Assembly: GCF_014109725.1 (NCBI RefSeq)
Contig: NZ_CP058554.1
Coordinates: forward strand, 4,464,001-4,528,000
Source: Comamonas piscis
Lineage (GTDB): Bacteria > Pseudomonadota > Gammaproteobacteria > Burkholderiales > Burkholderiaceae_C
DNA length: 64,000 nt
Reading direction: 5' to 3'
Shown here: positions 54,707 to 63,251 of the stretch, one piece after another
Layout of the letters: each line of letters begins with the position of its first letter
Position numbering within the stretch: position 1 is the stretch's first letter
Program-made: the position numbers and the translations under genes
Notes under the pieces: model-generated
Seen by the model: only the letters and a program-made list of their open reading frames with translations
Database searches by the model: none
Told to the model about the DNA's origin: nothing

Positions 54707-54732
54707 AAAGCCACTCAAGAGTGGCTTTTTTT
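54707..54732. terminator. Terminator between the moron and gene D
   Basis: AAAGCCACT (54707-54715) pairs with AGTGGCTTT (54720-54728) around CAAG, followed by TTTT. It serves the rightward lysogenic operon, and probably also the convergent tail operon. Confidence 0.85.
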
Positions 54733-54763
54733 GTGTCCTGCAACCTTTGAGGCGCTTCAACCC

Positions 54764-55843
54764 TCATTCATCATCGTCGTCATCCGCGTCGTCTGTTTTC
54801 GTCGGCGCGTCATCCTCCCCGTTCCGCTCCATCTCCAGCTTCGTCGTAAATCCCCCGTCCCCGGTCAGCTCGCTGGTCACCGTTTTGATAAGCCAATCCT
54901 GGCCGTCAATCTCAGGTTTGAAGCCGCTGACCTTGACCGGCGTTTGCACTGCCAGCGCCGGCTGGCCGATGGCCAGGCTGATCTGCAGGGTGGCCTTGCC
55001 GCGCACAATGCGGCCCATCTCGGCCTGCGCGGCCGCCAGCGCGTCGCCCTCTGTGGCGTATGTGTCCTTGAGCGTTTTCAGATTGGTTTCAGTGCCCGCG
55101 ACTGAGGCCCGGCGCTGACTCTTGTTGGTGTCACCCCAGTACGCCCGCACGCCGCTGTAACTGTCGCGCTCCGAGCTGTTGTAGCTGTGCTGGTCACCAG
55201 CGCGGCGCGTCAGCACGACGGCCGGCATAGCCTTGCCGCTGGCGGTGGCTGCGCCGTTGATTGGCAGGAACAGAAGAACGCCTTTTTTGACCGTAGCCAC
55301 AGCGTCATGCTGCCGGCCAATGCGGGTCAGAAAATGCACCGGGCTTTCGTTGGTCTGGTCAATGTGCTGCACGCGCTTGCTGGCCAGGCTTGCCCCCACC
55401 TTGGCTTCCAGGCCGTTGGCGTTGGCTACGTCTTTCACGATCTGGCCCAGGGTGGTGTCGTGCCAGCTGCTGCTGGTGCGGCTGCGCAGTCCCTTGCCAA
55501 GATTGGCACTGCGCGCGCGAATGTTCAACACATCAGGGGTGCCGTTGTGGCTGATTTCGTCAACGGTAAATTCGCCCTTGTCCACTAGGCCGTGACCCAC
55601 CCAGCCCCAGCGCAAGGCAACGGTGGCGCCCTTTGGTGGGATGGCCAGCTTTCCGTCATGGTCGCTCAGCTCCACATCGAGCTGGTCAGCTTCTTCGCCG
55701 CGGCTCTCCGTCAACGCAATACGGATCAAGCGCCCGTTGATTTTCGGCCCTATATCTTTGCCGTTGATGGTCAGCAAGTAGGTGGGCTGGCGATATTCGC
55801 TGCCGGCGTCGAGCGCCTCAGGTTGTTGAGTTGTCTCAGCCAT
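54764..55843 (-). CDS. D: Phage late control protein D / tail hub protein gpD
   Basis: A 359-residue protein matching P2 gpD: PTYLLTINGKDIGPKINGRL (20-39), DQLDVELSDHDGKLAIPPKG (about 53), then RWGWVGHGLVDKGEFTVDEI (about 77). A terminal acidic tail (DDADDDDDE). gpD is the tail hub/late control protein (gp27-like). It is the last gene of the tail operon read leftward. Confidence 0.92.
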   Translation of the reverse strand: MAETTQQPEALDAGSEYRQPTYLLTINGKDIGPKINGRLIRIALTESRGEEADQLDVELSDHDGKLAIPPKGATVALRWGWVGHGLVDKGEFTVDEISHNGTPDVLNIRARSANLGKGLRSRTSSSWHDTTLGQIVKDVANANGLEAKVGASLASKRVQHIDQTNESPVHFLTRIGRQHDAVATVKKGVLLFLPINGAATASGKAMPAVVLTRRAGDQHSYNSSERDSYSGVRAYWGDTNKSQRRASVAGTETNLKTLKDTYATEGDALAAAQAEMGRIVRGKATLQISLAIGQPALAVQTPVKVSGFKPEIDGQDWLIKTVTSELTGDGGFTTKLEMERNGEDDAPTKTDDADDDDDE

Positions 55844-55849
55844 TGCCTA

Positions 55850-56350
55850 TCACCATTTATCGTCATCATCATCAGCGCCCAGCCACCAGTCCCAGGGGTC
55901 GCCGCCATACCAATCGTCATCCCCTGCGCCGCTGTCTGGCCCTGTGTCCAAGCCGCCAGACGGGTCAACCTGCTGCGCATCCACGCGGGCCAGGGACAGC
56001 GTGAACTCGACCTTACGCGCCGCACCTTCGCGGATGAAAACGCTGCGCGTCGTGTTCAGGCTTTCAATCACCCAGGCGCCCAGCGCCTCACCGGTTCCGG
56101 TGCAGAGGTTGTAGGCCTTGCCTGCATCTGCCATTTCGGCCAGACGATCAAGGGCCTTGCGGTCGCCCATGAACTCGGGCACCTGCAGGCCGGTCAATGT
56201 GATCTTGTCATCCCCTGGCCCCACATACTGGCGCGCTGGCCGGTCGCCCACCCGGCTGCTGCTGGGGTGGCGCCATTCCTGGCTGCGCTGCAGATCGTTG
56301 TAGGCCAGGGTCGAGAGGCCAAATACAAATTGGCCCAGGGCTGCCATCAT
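55850..56350 (-). CDS. U: Phage tail protein gpU
   Basis: A 166-residue gpU-type tail terminator/completion protein: LGQFVFGLSTLAYNDLQRSQ (5-24), PARQYVGPGDDKITLTGLQV (about 38), then EFTLSLARVD. The C-terminal 40 residues are Asp/Trp/Gly-rich. Stop lies six bases before gene D. Confidence 0.9.
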   Translation of the reverse strand: MMAALGQFVFGLSTLAYNDLQRSQEWRHPSSSRVGDRPARQYVGPGDDKITLTGLQVPEFMGDRKALDRLAEMADAGKAYNLCTGTGEALGAWVIESLNTTRSVFIREGAARKVEFTLSLARVDAQQVDPSGGLDTGPDSGAGDDDWYGGDPWDWWLGADDDDDKW

Positions 56351-56362
56351 GCTGCGCTACTC

Positions 56363-58894
56363 CTAGTCAATGTCCGTCAGGCTGCTGCCACGGCGGGCGG
56401 CCTTTTGCCGCTCAATGCGTTCAATCTCGGCTCGCACAGCGGCGCCGATCTCGTCGCCCTTGGCGTTGCCTTGCACGGTGATGCTGATGGTGTAGTAGCT
56501 GGCACCGCCGCCAGCAGCTGCGCCACCGGCCGGGGCCGATGCCGCCATGCTGGCCATATCTGGCATCGGCAGCATGCCGCCCATCGGCAGCGCCATGGCA
56601 CCCATTGGCACCAGGGTGGCCGCCGCCATTCCCAGCGCCGCATTGCGCACCAGGCCTGAGCTGCCGGTAATGCCCTGCGCGGCCCCTTCGCCCACGTAGC
56701 CGCCCAGCTCAGCAAACACGCGGCTCGGGCTGTGGATGCCCAGCTTTTCTTTGAACCAGCCAATGCTGCTGCTGGCCACTTCGCCCACGGCATCGCGCAC
56801 GGCCGCAATGCGGCTGGTGATACCACTGACCAAGCCCTGAATAATGTTGGCGCCGGCATTGAAAAACTGGCTGGTCAGGCCCATGACAGCCTGCAGGCCG
56901 CTGCCAATGGCAGAGGTCAGGTCTTCCCAAAGCATCTTTGCACCGCCCACCACATCATCCCACCGCTGATAGAGCAAGGTGGCAGCAGTAATCACAAGCC
57001 CTATCGGGCCAAGAAGTCTTAAGAATGTGAGGCCAAATCTCAGCACCGTAGGAATATAGGCACTTAAGCTTCCTACCCACTGCCCCAGGCGGGTGAACCA
57101 TCCCAGCGCTCCGCCGACTGCATTACCTGCTCCAGCCCATAGCCGCCCCAATAGCCCCACAGCGGGCGCTGCCCCCGCCGCTGCCACCCTGGTGGCGACC
57201 AGGTTCAGCAAAAAGCGCGACAGCAAGAATCGTGCAATGGTCATGGGCCCAAGTAGCGCAAGGATGCCGATGCCAAGGGCCCCGCCAACGGTCAGCAACG
57301 CCGCAGCGCCGCCGACCACCATCATGATTCCTTTTGCCAGTCCAGGGTTTGCGCGCGCCCAGGCACCGATGCCGTTTGCCACATCTCCTAGCCATCCGAG
57401 AATGGCTTTAAGTTCAGGGGCTATCGCTTGGCCGAACTCGGCGAGCATATTTGTGAAACTACCCTGCGCGGCCTCAGCAGCATTCGTCAGCGTTTTGAGC
57501 TGCTCATTCACACGCATCTGCAGGCTGGCCTGGTCTGCCAACTTCTTGGCCGCCTCTTGGTATCCATCGGCACCCTTGGTGATCAAAGTGTTGACCACCT
57601 GCAGAGTTTCAGCATCGTCTCCGAACAGCTCATTGATCACCAAGCCGCGCTGCATGGTGTTGAGCTTGTCCAGCTTCTTGAGCTGCTTAAACATCTTGTC
57701 GATGCCGCCAAACTCTCCTTTGCCGTTGCTGAAATCCAGTGAGAAACCCGCCTTTGCACCACTGAGCGCTTTGTTAGCCTTTACCAGCTTCTTCTGGCTC
57801 ATGCTGGCTTGGAAAACCTTGCGGATGGCGTTACCCGCGCTTCCTCCATCGGTCATACCTGCCTGATTCAGCATCACCATCATGGGGCTGAGCGCGTTCA
57901 TCACCTCAAGGCCCTTCTTCTTGGTGATGTCCAGAACCGGCGCCATCTTGGTGAAGCCCGCCAGCATAAAGTCGGCATCTGCCCCGGCGTAGTGGCTGCG
58001 CTGCACCATGTCCAGAATGCCCATCATTTCGGCCTCTGTGGCACGGGTTGCATCCTGCATCTTTGCAGCCATAGTAGCCGCTTCTTTGGGCACCTTCTTC
58101 AGCTGAACCGCAAGGTAGGAAGCTGCCTCAGCTGTCCCCCCCAAAATGGTTTTATCGCTCAATCCCTCTTGGCTGAGCGCCTGCATCAGCTCGATGAAGT
58201 CCTTAGTGGTTCCTGGCAGCTTGTCGCCCAGCTTGGTGGCCAGGTCAACCATCTCCTTAAACGACTTCGGCACCTGGCCATCGGCGCGCATAAGTGAGGC
58301 GCTCAACTGCGTGCTGGCATCCTCGGCGGGCATGAACGCATCGACGGCGGCCTGGAAAGGTACGCGGGCCTTCTGCCCAGCCATTTGCGCACCAGCTGCA
58401 GCACCACCATACATGGCCATTTTCATCATGGCTTTGCTGTGGTTCTCGCGCAGGACATGCAAACGCTGCTCCACCTGCCGCTGCTGCTCCATCTTGTGGC
58501 GCTGTTGATCGAGCTTGGCATTCGTGGCCTGAATGCTGGTGGCCAAGCTGCGCTGGTCAACAGTTGCATTCGCCCAGCCGCTGGCGGCCATCTTTGATTG
58601 CAGGCCCTTGACAACGGTTAGTTGCTTTTCATAGTCAGCCGTCAGCTGCTTGAGAACCGTCCGTTTGACGCCGATGGCGCGGGCTTGCTCCAGCGCGCCA
58701 CGCGCTTCGTCTAGGCGGTCGCGCTCTTTTTCAAACTTGGTTAACGCGCGCTGCTGAGCCATCAGCTGTTTAAGGGCCAGCTCGGTTTCGCCGAGCGCCC
58801 CGGCTGTCGCCTTGCTGCCCGTTGCCATGGCCTTGAGTGGGCCGGTGACCTTTTCAACAGCGGCGAAAAGAACCTCTAGCCGCAGCTTATCCAT
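56363..58894 (-). CDS. T: Phage tail tape-measure protein gpT
   Basis: An 843-residue tape measure. Coiled-coil N-terminus (about 1-160; ELALKQLMAQQRALTKFEKE), TP901-type core (about 190-400; FMPAEDASTQLSASLMRADG, GGTAEAASYLAVQLKKVPKE), hydrophobic stretch (about 525-560; GIMMVVGGAAALLTVGGALG) and C-terminal Gly/Ala-rich end with FNAGANIIQGLVSGITSRIA. Its length sets tail length. Starts eight bases inside a stretch just after the small TM gene. Confidence 0.93.
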   Translation of the reverse strand: MDKLRLEVLFAAVEKVTGPLKAMATGSKATAGALGETELALKQLMAQQRALTKFEKERDRLDEARGALEQARAIGVKRTVLKQLTADYEKQLTVVKGLQSKMAASGWANATVDQRSLATSIQATNAKLDQQRHKMEQQRQVEQRLHVLRENHSKAMMKMAMYGGAAAGAQMAGQKARVPFQAAVDAFMPAEDASTQLSASLMRADGQVPKSFKEMVDLATKLGDKLPGTTKDFIELMQALSQEGLSDKTILGGTAEAASYLAVQLKKVPKEAATMAAKMQDATRATEAEMMGILDMVQRSHYAGADADFMLAGFTKMAPVLDITKKKGLEVMNALSPMMVMLNQAGMTDGGSAGNAIRKVFQASMSQKKLVKANKALSGAKAGFSLDFSNGKGEFGGIDKMFKQLKKLDKLNTMQRGLVINELFGDDAETLQVVNTLITKGADGYQEAAKKLADQASLQMRVNEQLKTLTNAAEAAQGSFTNMLAEFGQAIAPELKAILGWLGDVANGIGAWARANPGLAKGIMMVVGGAAALLTVGGALGIGILALLGPMTIARFLLSRFLLNLVATRVAAAGAAPAVGLLGRLWAGAGNAVGGALGWFTRLGQWVGSLSAYIPTVLRFGLTFLRLLGPIGLVITAATLLYQRWDDVVGGAKMLWEDLTSAIGSGLQAVMGLTSQFFNAGANIIQGLVSGITSRIAAVRDAVGEVASSSIGWFKEKLGIHSPSRVFAELGGYVGEGAAQGITGSSGLVRNAALGMAAATLVPMGAMALPMGGMLPMPDMASMAASAPAGGAAAGGGASYYTISITVQGNAKGDEIGAAVRAEIERIERQKAARRGSSLTDID

Positions 58895-58918
58895 GGCACA
58901 CCTCCGGTGCCACGATTA

Positions 58919-59161
58919 CTACAGCTTGGCGCGCGCCTCGGATTCGCTCAGCATGCGCTGAGATTCGGCCACCAAAGCCGCGCCCTCTGCCGCCGAAATG
59001 TGCACGGGTTGCGAGCGGCCGTTGGCGGTGGGCGCACCGGCCATGCGCTGCACGGCTGATACGGCTTGTCCAGCCCAGTACCCAGCCAACAAGGGGAAAC
59101 CCAGCAACGCGATTACCAGCGCCGCAATGGCCAGTAGCAGGAAGAGGGTTGTGGTGGTCAT
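58919..59161 (-). CDS. Small single-pass membrane protein between E' and T
   Basis: An 80-residue protein: TTTLFLLLAIAALVIALLGF (3-22) continues into a hydrophobic helix to about residue 32, then a polar tail with ISAAEGAALVAESQRMLSES. No tail homologue recognised at this position in P2; it may be a moron or a lysis-type protein. A longer overlapping frame (58887-59171) is not preferred because it lacks the membrane segment. Confidence 0.6.
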   Translation of the reverse strand: MTTTTLFLLLAIAALVIALLGFPLLAGYWAGQAVSAVQRMAGAPTANGRSQPVHISAAEGAALVAESQRMLSESEARAKL

Positions 59162-59178
59162 AGGTACGCATATTAATG

Positions 59179-59310
59179 CTATTTGTCAGGCTTTTTGTGC
59201 ATCAGGTTGTAGCGGTCTACCGCCATTGCGCGCCACTGCATTAACTCGCCCAATTCCATATCGCACATGGACTGCAGCGGCCAATGCCAAATGGTGGCAA
59301 TGTCGGCCAT
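59179..59310 (-). CDS. Tail protein GpE-family frame E' (reached by -1 frameshift)
   Basis: A 43-residue frame MADIATIWHWPLQSMCDMEL then GELMQWRAMAVDRYN, matching the P2 GpE (E') family. Its open frame continues upstream through the slippery site in gene E, so a 162-residue E+E' fusion is expected. It may also start at its own ATG (59310). Confidence 0.85.
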   Translation of the reverse strand: MADIATIWHWPLQSMCDMELGELMQWRAMAVDRYNLMHKKPDK

Positions 59311-59318
59311 GGCATCCT

Positions 59319-59666
59319 CTACTGTTGGAGTGACTCCATGACTGAGTCCGGCACTAAAAAACGGGTGATCATTGCGCCGCAAGCCACCAAGTCCGCTGGA
59401 TGCATGTTTTCCACCTCCTGTTTGACCAGTGTTGGCGTGGTAATGCGCGGAAGCACGAGCATGATTGCATCGGCTTGCATATGCATCAGCTCGGGAAGAA
59501 CGATGCCCCGCAGTGCGCCGCCGAGAGGCACGCGCAATTGCACCTTTGTGATGGTGGTATCACCGCGCTTGATGGGCTGCTGCAGAGTGACGGTGTTGAG
59601 CTCAACGGGATTGACCTGACTTGGATCAGGGGCGGCCCCTGCGGTGATTTGCTCAGCTGTTTGCAT
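59319..59666 (-). CDS. E: Phage tail assembly chaperone gpE
   Basis: A 115-residue protein. TLQQPIKRGDTTITKVQLRV (about 27-46) and LGGALRGIVLPELMHMQADA (about 48-67) match tail assembly chaperones of the Mu gp41/P2 gpE type. Start is MQTAEQITAGAAPDPSQVNP at 59666, with AGAAGAAC upstream. It contains the T_TTT_TTA heptamer at codons 102-104 for fusion with E'. gpE guides tape-measure assembly. Confidence 0.85.
   Translation of the reverse strand: MQTAEQITAGAAPDPSQVNPVELNTVTLQQPIKRGDTTITKVQLRVPLGGALRGIVLPELMHMQADAIMLVLPRITTPTLVKQEVENMHPADLVACGAMITRFLVPDSVMESLQQ
59332..59361 (-). other. Programmed -1 frameshift site in gene E
   Basis: On the coding strand the heptamer T TTT TTA (59361-59355) is in the correct E frame (CGT TTT TTA). 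Six bases later GACTC and GAGTC (59348-59332) can form a hairpin. After the slip the frame reads SAGLSHGVTPTVEDA and joins the E' frame (104 + 58 = 162 residues). Confidence 0.8.
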
Positions 59667-59791
59667 GTTCTTCTCCGGGTTATCAAAAAGACAGCGGGCG
59701 CACGGTTTGATGCGCGGCCCGCTGTTGAAACTGGGCGGCCCCGTAACGAGACACGCCCAGCAGCTTGGCAAAGCTGCGTAGGGTTGCGGGC

Positions 59792-60301
59792 TTACGCGGT
59801 CAGAGCCGCGCGCACGGCGGCCATGTTGTCCACGCCGTCAATGTTTTCGATCATGTTGACAAAGTCGATTTCGACGAGGGTCTGGCCGTTGAGCACTTCC
59901 TTGTAGTAGCTCAGTTCCATCTTGTAGGTGTGCTCGGTTGCCTCGCCCACCTTGGCCTCTCCTTTGTCAATCTCGCTGATGCGGCCGCGCGCCACCACTT
60001 CGACAACATCCACCTGGCCAGTGCCCTCACTGTCGAGTGCACCAGCGAAGCGCAGCATGGTGCCGTCATGGATGCCCGAGCCAAAGCCACTGTGGCTGCC
60101 ATCGGCCCAGCCGCCCATCTTGTACTCCATCGACAGGGCTTCCATGCCGAAGTCCTGCTTGACCGGGCCGCCCATTCCCCCGGCTTGGTAGTCATCCATC
60201 TTGCGGGTGAGTACCGGCAGAGTGACTGCGGGCACTTCGCCCAGGTAGCTGACACCGTCTTTGAAAACGGCAAAGTTCTTGAGTTTGCGGGGCAGTCCCA
60301 T
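59792..60301 (-). CDS. FII: Phage major tail tube protein gpFII
   Basis: A 169-residue tube protein: MGLPRKLKNFAVFKDGVSYL start, then GEVPAVTLPVLTRKMDDYQA (21-40) and KQDFGMEALSMEYKMGGWAD, as in P2 FII. ATG at 60301. It polymerises to form the tail tube inside the sheath. Confidence 0.93.
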   Translation of the reverse strand: MGLPRKLKNFAVFKDGVSYLGEVPAVTLPVLTRKMDDYQAGGMGGPVKQDFGMEALSMEYKMGGWADGSHSGFGSGIHDGTMLRFAGALDSEGTGQVDVVEVVARGRISEIDKGEAKVGEATEHTYKMELSYYKEVLNGQTLVEIDFVNMIENIDGVDNMAAVRAALTA

Positions 60302-60340
60302 GGTGTTTCGTCCTTATGCGTGGTGGCGTTGTGGATGCGC

Positions 60341-61546
60341 TTACAGGCCCGTGGCCACGCGCTGGGCAAAGTCGCCCCAGTACTTGTCGCTGATGCGCTG
60401 GATAAATCCCAGATCCTCCAGCGGCGGGATAGGCGTGTAGTCGTAGTCGATGGTGAGCTTGCCCACCTTCAAGGTCTCGGTGGTGTTCACCTCGGTATCG
60501 AGCCACGCGGAGCCGCCCAGGATGTAGCCGCCATTCTTGAGGCTGCGCAGGCGGCTGCTGATGCCTTCGATGATGTCTTTGGCCAGGCTCGGGTGCATGG
60601 GCTTGTCCACCGCCCAGAAATGGCCTTCCGCCATGGTGTCGGCCAGCACATGCGCGGTGCGCACAGCGCTTTCAAAAGTGAACTCGGTTTCGATCGCGCA
60701 GGTGCGGCTACCCCACAGGCGGTAGCCATCCTGCGCGATCCAGGTGGTCACCTTGCCTTCGTTGAGCAGATCGGTATCGGTGGCCGTGCTTTGCAGGTCA
60801 AAGAAGACGGAATGCTCCAGGCCGGTGATGCCGTTCAGCGGCACATTGGAGATGGTCTTGTGCCAGCCTTGCTCGGTGTCGATCTTGGCGCGGGCACCCA
60901 TGGCGAACGCCACAGCGGGCACCACCACGTTGGCCTTGGCAGTCGAGTCCCAGCGCATCACGTTGGGCCAGATGGCCATGGTTTCGCGCTTGCCGAAGCC
61001 CTCCGCGTAGGCAATGGCCTCGCTCACATCCTCGCAGCCATCGCAATATACATAGGCCATGGCGCGCAGCTTTTCAGCTGCTGCGGTCAGCGCTTCGGCA
61101 ACGGGTTTAGCGTCCAGGCCAGGGGCGCCCAGGATGCGCGGTTTGACCTTGAGCTGGGATTGGGCATCAAGCAGCGCCTGAATGCCGGTGCGTTTGCCGC
61201 CGATGTAGTCGCCCACCACCTTGCTGATCTGGTCGGCCATTTTCTCTTCGTCGGTTTCGCCCACGCCTTCGGCCACGCGCACCACGATGATGATGGGCCG
61301 CACTTGGTCGGCGATGATGGCCAGCGCCTGAGGCAGCGTGCCTTCGCTGCCGGCTGCTGCCTGGGCTTTGCTGATGCTGCTGAACAGCACGGGCTTATCC
61401 AGGGGGAAAGCTGCCGCGTCTGCATCGGGGCCGGTGGCCACCAGGCCAATGACCGCGGTCGATGGAATGCGCAGCTCAGCGGTGCCGCCCGAGACTTCTA
61501 CAACGCGCACGCCGTGGTGGTAATTGGCCAGGTTTCCTGTCGCCAT
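60341..61546 (-). CDS. FI: Phage major tail sheath protein gpFI
   Basis: A 401-residue contractile sheath protein: NYHHGVRVVEVSGGTAELRI (8-27) and STAVIGLVATGPDADAAAFP (29-48). The C-terminus has GYILGGSAWLDTEVNTTETL and GKLTIDYDYTPIPPLEDLGF, the sheath C-terminal interlocking domain. ATG at 61546 has GGAG upstream; the frame to 61756 extends into the neighbouring gene. Confidence 0.94.
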   Translation of the reverse strand: MATGNLANYHHGVRVVEVSGGTAELRIPSTAVIGLVATGPDADAAAFPLDKPVLFSSISKAQAAAGSEGTLPQALAIIADQVRPIIIVVRVAEGVGETDEEKMADQISKVVGDYIGGKRTGIQALLDAQSQLKVKPRILGAPGLDAKPVAEALTAAAEKLRAMAYVYCDGCEDVSEAIAYAEGFGKRETMAIWPNVMRWDSTAKANVVVPAVAFAMGARAKIDTEQGWHKTISNVPLNGITGLEHSVFFDLQSTATDTDLLNEGKVTTWIAQDGYRLWGSRTCAIETEFTFESAVRTAHVLADTMAEGHFWAVDKPMHPSLAKDIIEGISSRLRSLKNGGYILGGSAWLDTEVNTTETLKVGKLTIDYDYTPIPPLEDLGFIQRISDKYWGDFAQRVATGL

Positions 61547-61721
61547 ATTCGGATACTCCAAAGGGTGAATGGGTGCGCAAGCCGGTGCATGGGCGCGCTT
61601 GATTTCTCTGTAGCCGTCAGTGTCTGCCGCGCGCGCGTGAAACTCCAGCAGCGGGCGCTGTGGCTGCGCCAGGCACAAAAATACCCGCCTGGGCGGGTTT
61701 GGGGTGAGGCTGGGAGCGGGG

Positions 61722-62252
61722 CTAGATCTCGGCAGCCACCACGCGCAGGCCGGCAAAGCGCATGTGCTTTTCAGGGGGCAGGCTGCTGTTGATCATTTCC
61801 GCAGTGACGTTCCAGATCCGGGGCTCGGTCATGGTGATGGTGAACGTGGCGCGGCCCGCTTCAAATAGCACCCGCTTAGGGTAGACGCGGCCATCCACGC
61901 TGGTGATGGGCATATCAAATGCCTCGTTTACCGGGTAGAGCTGGCCTCCCACCTCCATGCGCACCGATATGGTCAGCACGGTGCCCACCACAGTGCGCAC
62001 CTCGGCGAAGGTGTCAGCGATGACAGTCTGGGCGTTGCTAGCGGCATCGGCGGTAATGTTCTCCACCACGATGCCCGGGCTTTGGTCGGCCTGCATGGCC
62101 ACCGCAACCCATTTGCTGCCCGTCCATTTTTTTCCCATGGGCGCATCGCCCGAACTGATGGCAATCAGGTTCGGAGAAATAACCTCGCCGGCCAAGTTAG
62201 AGATAGCGAAGCAAACCCCGCTCGCGTCGATTTCTGCGTAAGTGTTTTGCAT
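61722..62252 (-). CDS. Putative tail fibre-associated protein (gpG position)
   Basis: A 176-residue protein: MQNTYAEIDASGVCFAISNL start, a beta-rich body, and end MINSSLPPEKHMRFAGLRVV. It lies where P2 carries the fibre assembly chaperone gene G, between FI and the fibre genes. No clear gpG signature; assignment is by position. Function unknown. Confidence 0.65.
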   Translation of the reverse strand: MQNTYAEIDASGVCFAISNLAGEVISPNLIAISSGDAPMGKKWTGSKWVAVAMQADQSPGIVVENITADAASNAQTVIADTFAEVRTVVGTVLTISVRMEVGGQLYPVNEAFDMPITSVDGRVYPKRVLFEAGRATFTITMTEPRIWNVTAEMINSSLPPEKHMRFAGLRVVAAEI

Positions 62253-62256
62253 ATTC

Positions 62257-62730
62257 TCAGGGGTTTAATTCTGTAATCTTCCAGCCAAAAAAACGGGTGC
62301 CCGAGGAGTTCTGCGCTCGGGTGATCGTCAACGAATTGGCGGTCAGGGTGTGGCCAGATAAGGTGCTGTCAACTACGCCACTACTTAGCACCCCGAACAT
62401 GCTCACCTCGACCAGGCAGTTTGCGGGAACAACGGTTGAGATCGTCGCAGTACCTGTCAGCCCAACACCCGTGATCGAGATGGTGCCACTCTGAATGCTC
62501 TTGACCGGCGCCTTTCCCGATAGGCCATTTACCGCCGTCGTGACATGCGTTTTGACGTTATCGCGCGCCGCGTTGGTCGCCGTGTTGATGTTGTCCCGCG
62601 CGCTGGTGATGTCACCCCGGATGGCATTGGCCGTGGTTTGCACCGCCGCAAGATTGGTCAGCACCGTGCCCAAGTTGGTGGCCACCTCGCCCAGCTTTGC
62701 CAGTGTTTGAGCCAGTAAAGGAATGCTCAT
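62257..62730 (-). CDS. Phage tail fibre-region protein
   Basis: A 157-residue protein with a coiled-coil N-terminus (LLAQTLAKLGEVATNLGTVL; TTANAIRGDITSARDNINTA) and a beta-rich C-terminus (GTISITGVGLTGTATISTVV). Helical stem plus beta tip suggests a short fibre component. Overlaps the next upstream gene by four bases. Confidence 0.65.
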   Translation of the reverse strand: MSIPLLAQTLAKLGEVATNLGTVLTNLAAVQTTANAIRGDITSARDNINTATNAARDNVKTHVTTAVNGLSGKAPVKSIQSGTISITGVGLTGTATISTVVPANCLVEVSMFGVLSSGVVDSTLSGHTLTANSLTITRAQNSSGTRFFGWKITELNP

Positions 62731-63242
62731 GCTGCCCCCTCGGTTGCGGCGGCGCTCTCCAGCCGCCCGTTGTTATAGGTCAGGGTTTCGGTGCGCTTTC
62801 GCCCGTCGTAGGTGGTCACCACGGTTTTGACGTTGCCGCCTTCGTCGTAGCTGATGGTGGTGACTGCTGGCTTGGCATCCAGCGTCTCGGTCACCACTGA
62901 CACGCGTCCGTTGGGGTCATAGGCGATGCTGGTCGCGCTGGGGCCATTGGCCGGCCCCAGCCTCAAGTCAGCGCGCACCAGGGTGATTTCTTGCCCGGCT
63001 TTTCCGTTGACCGTTCGCACCCGCGCAGCGCCCAGGTTGTTGATGGCCTCCTGCAGCGCATCGAGCGCACCGTCTACCGCCTGGGCATCGGCCCGAGAGT
63101 CCACCAGCTCGCTCAGCTCGTGCAGCGCAGCGTCTACCGCACGGCCCAATGCGCGCAGTCGCTCCACATCCTCCGACAGCTTGTTTCCTGCATAGGGCAG
63201 CGGCAGGTCGTAAAACTCTGTGTTGTCTTCTTGGGTCGCCAT
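62727..63242 (-). CDS. Phage tail fibre-region protein
   Basis: A 171-residue protein: helical N-terminal part (ERLRALGRAVDAALHELSEL) followed by a YD/RHS-like beta part (SIAYDPNGRVSVVTETLDAK; ISYDEGGNVKTVVTTYDGRK). ATG at 63242 with AAGGGG upstream is favoured over GTG at 63248. Probably a fibre or fibre-attachment protein. Confidence 0.65.
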   Translation of the reverse strand: MATQEDNTEFYDLPLPYAGNKLSEDVERLRALGRAVDAALHELSELVDSRADAQAVDGALDALQEAINNLGAARVRTVNGKAGQEITLVRADLRLGPANGPSATSIAYDPNGRVSVVTETLDAKPAVTTISYDEGGNVKTVVTTYDGRKRTETLTYNNGRLESAAATEGAA

Positions 63243-63251
63243 GTCCACCCC

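Noticed and set aside
59765..61792. 675-codon rightward frame opposite FI and FII
   Set aside because: The opposite strand encodes clear P2 sheath and tube proteins.
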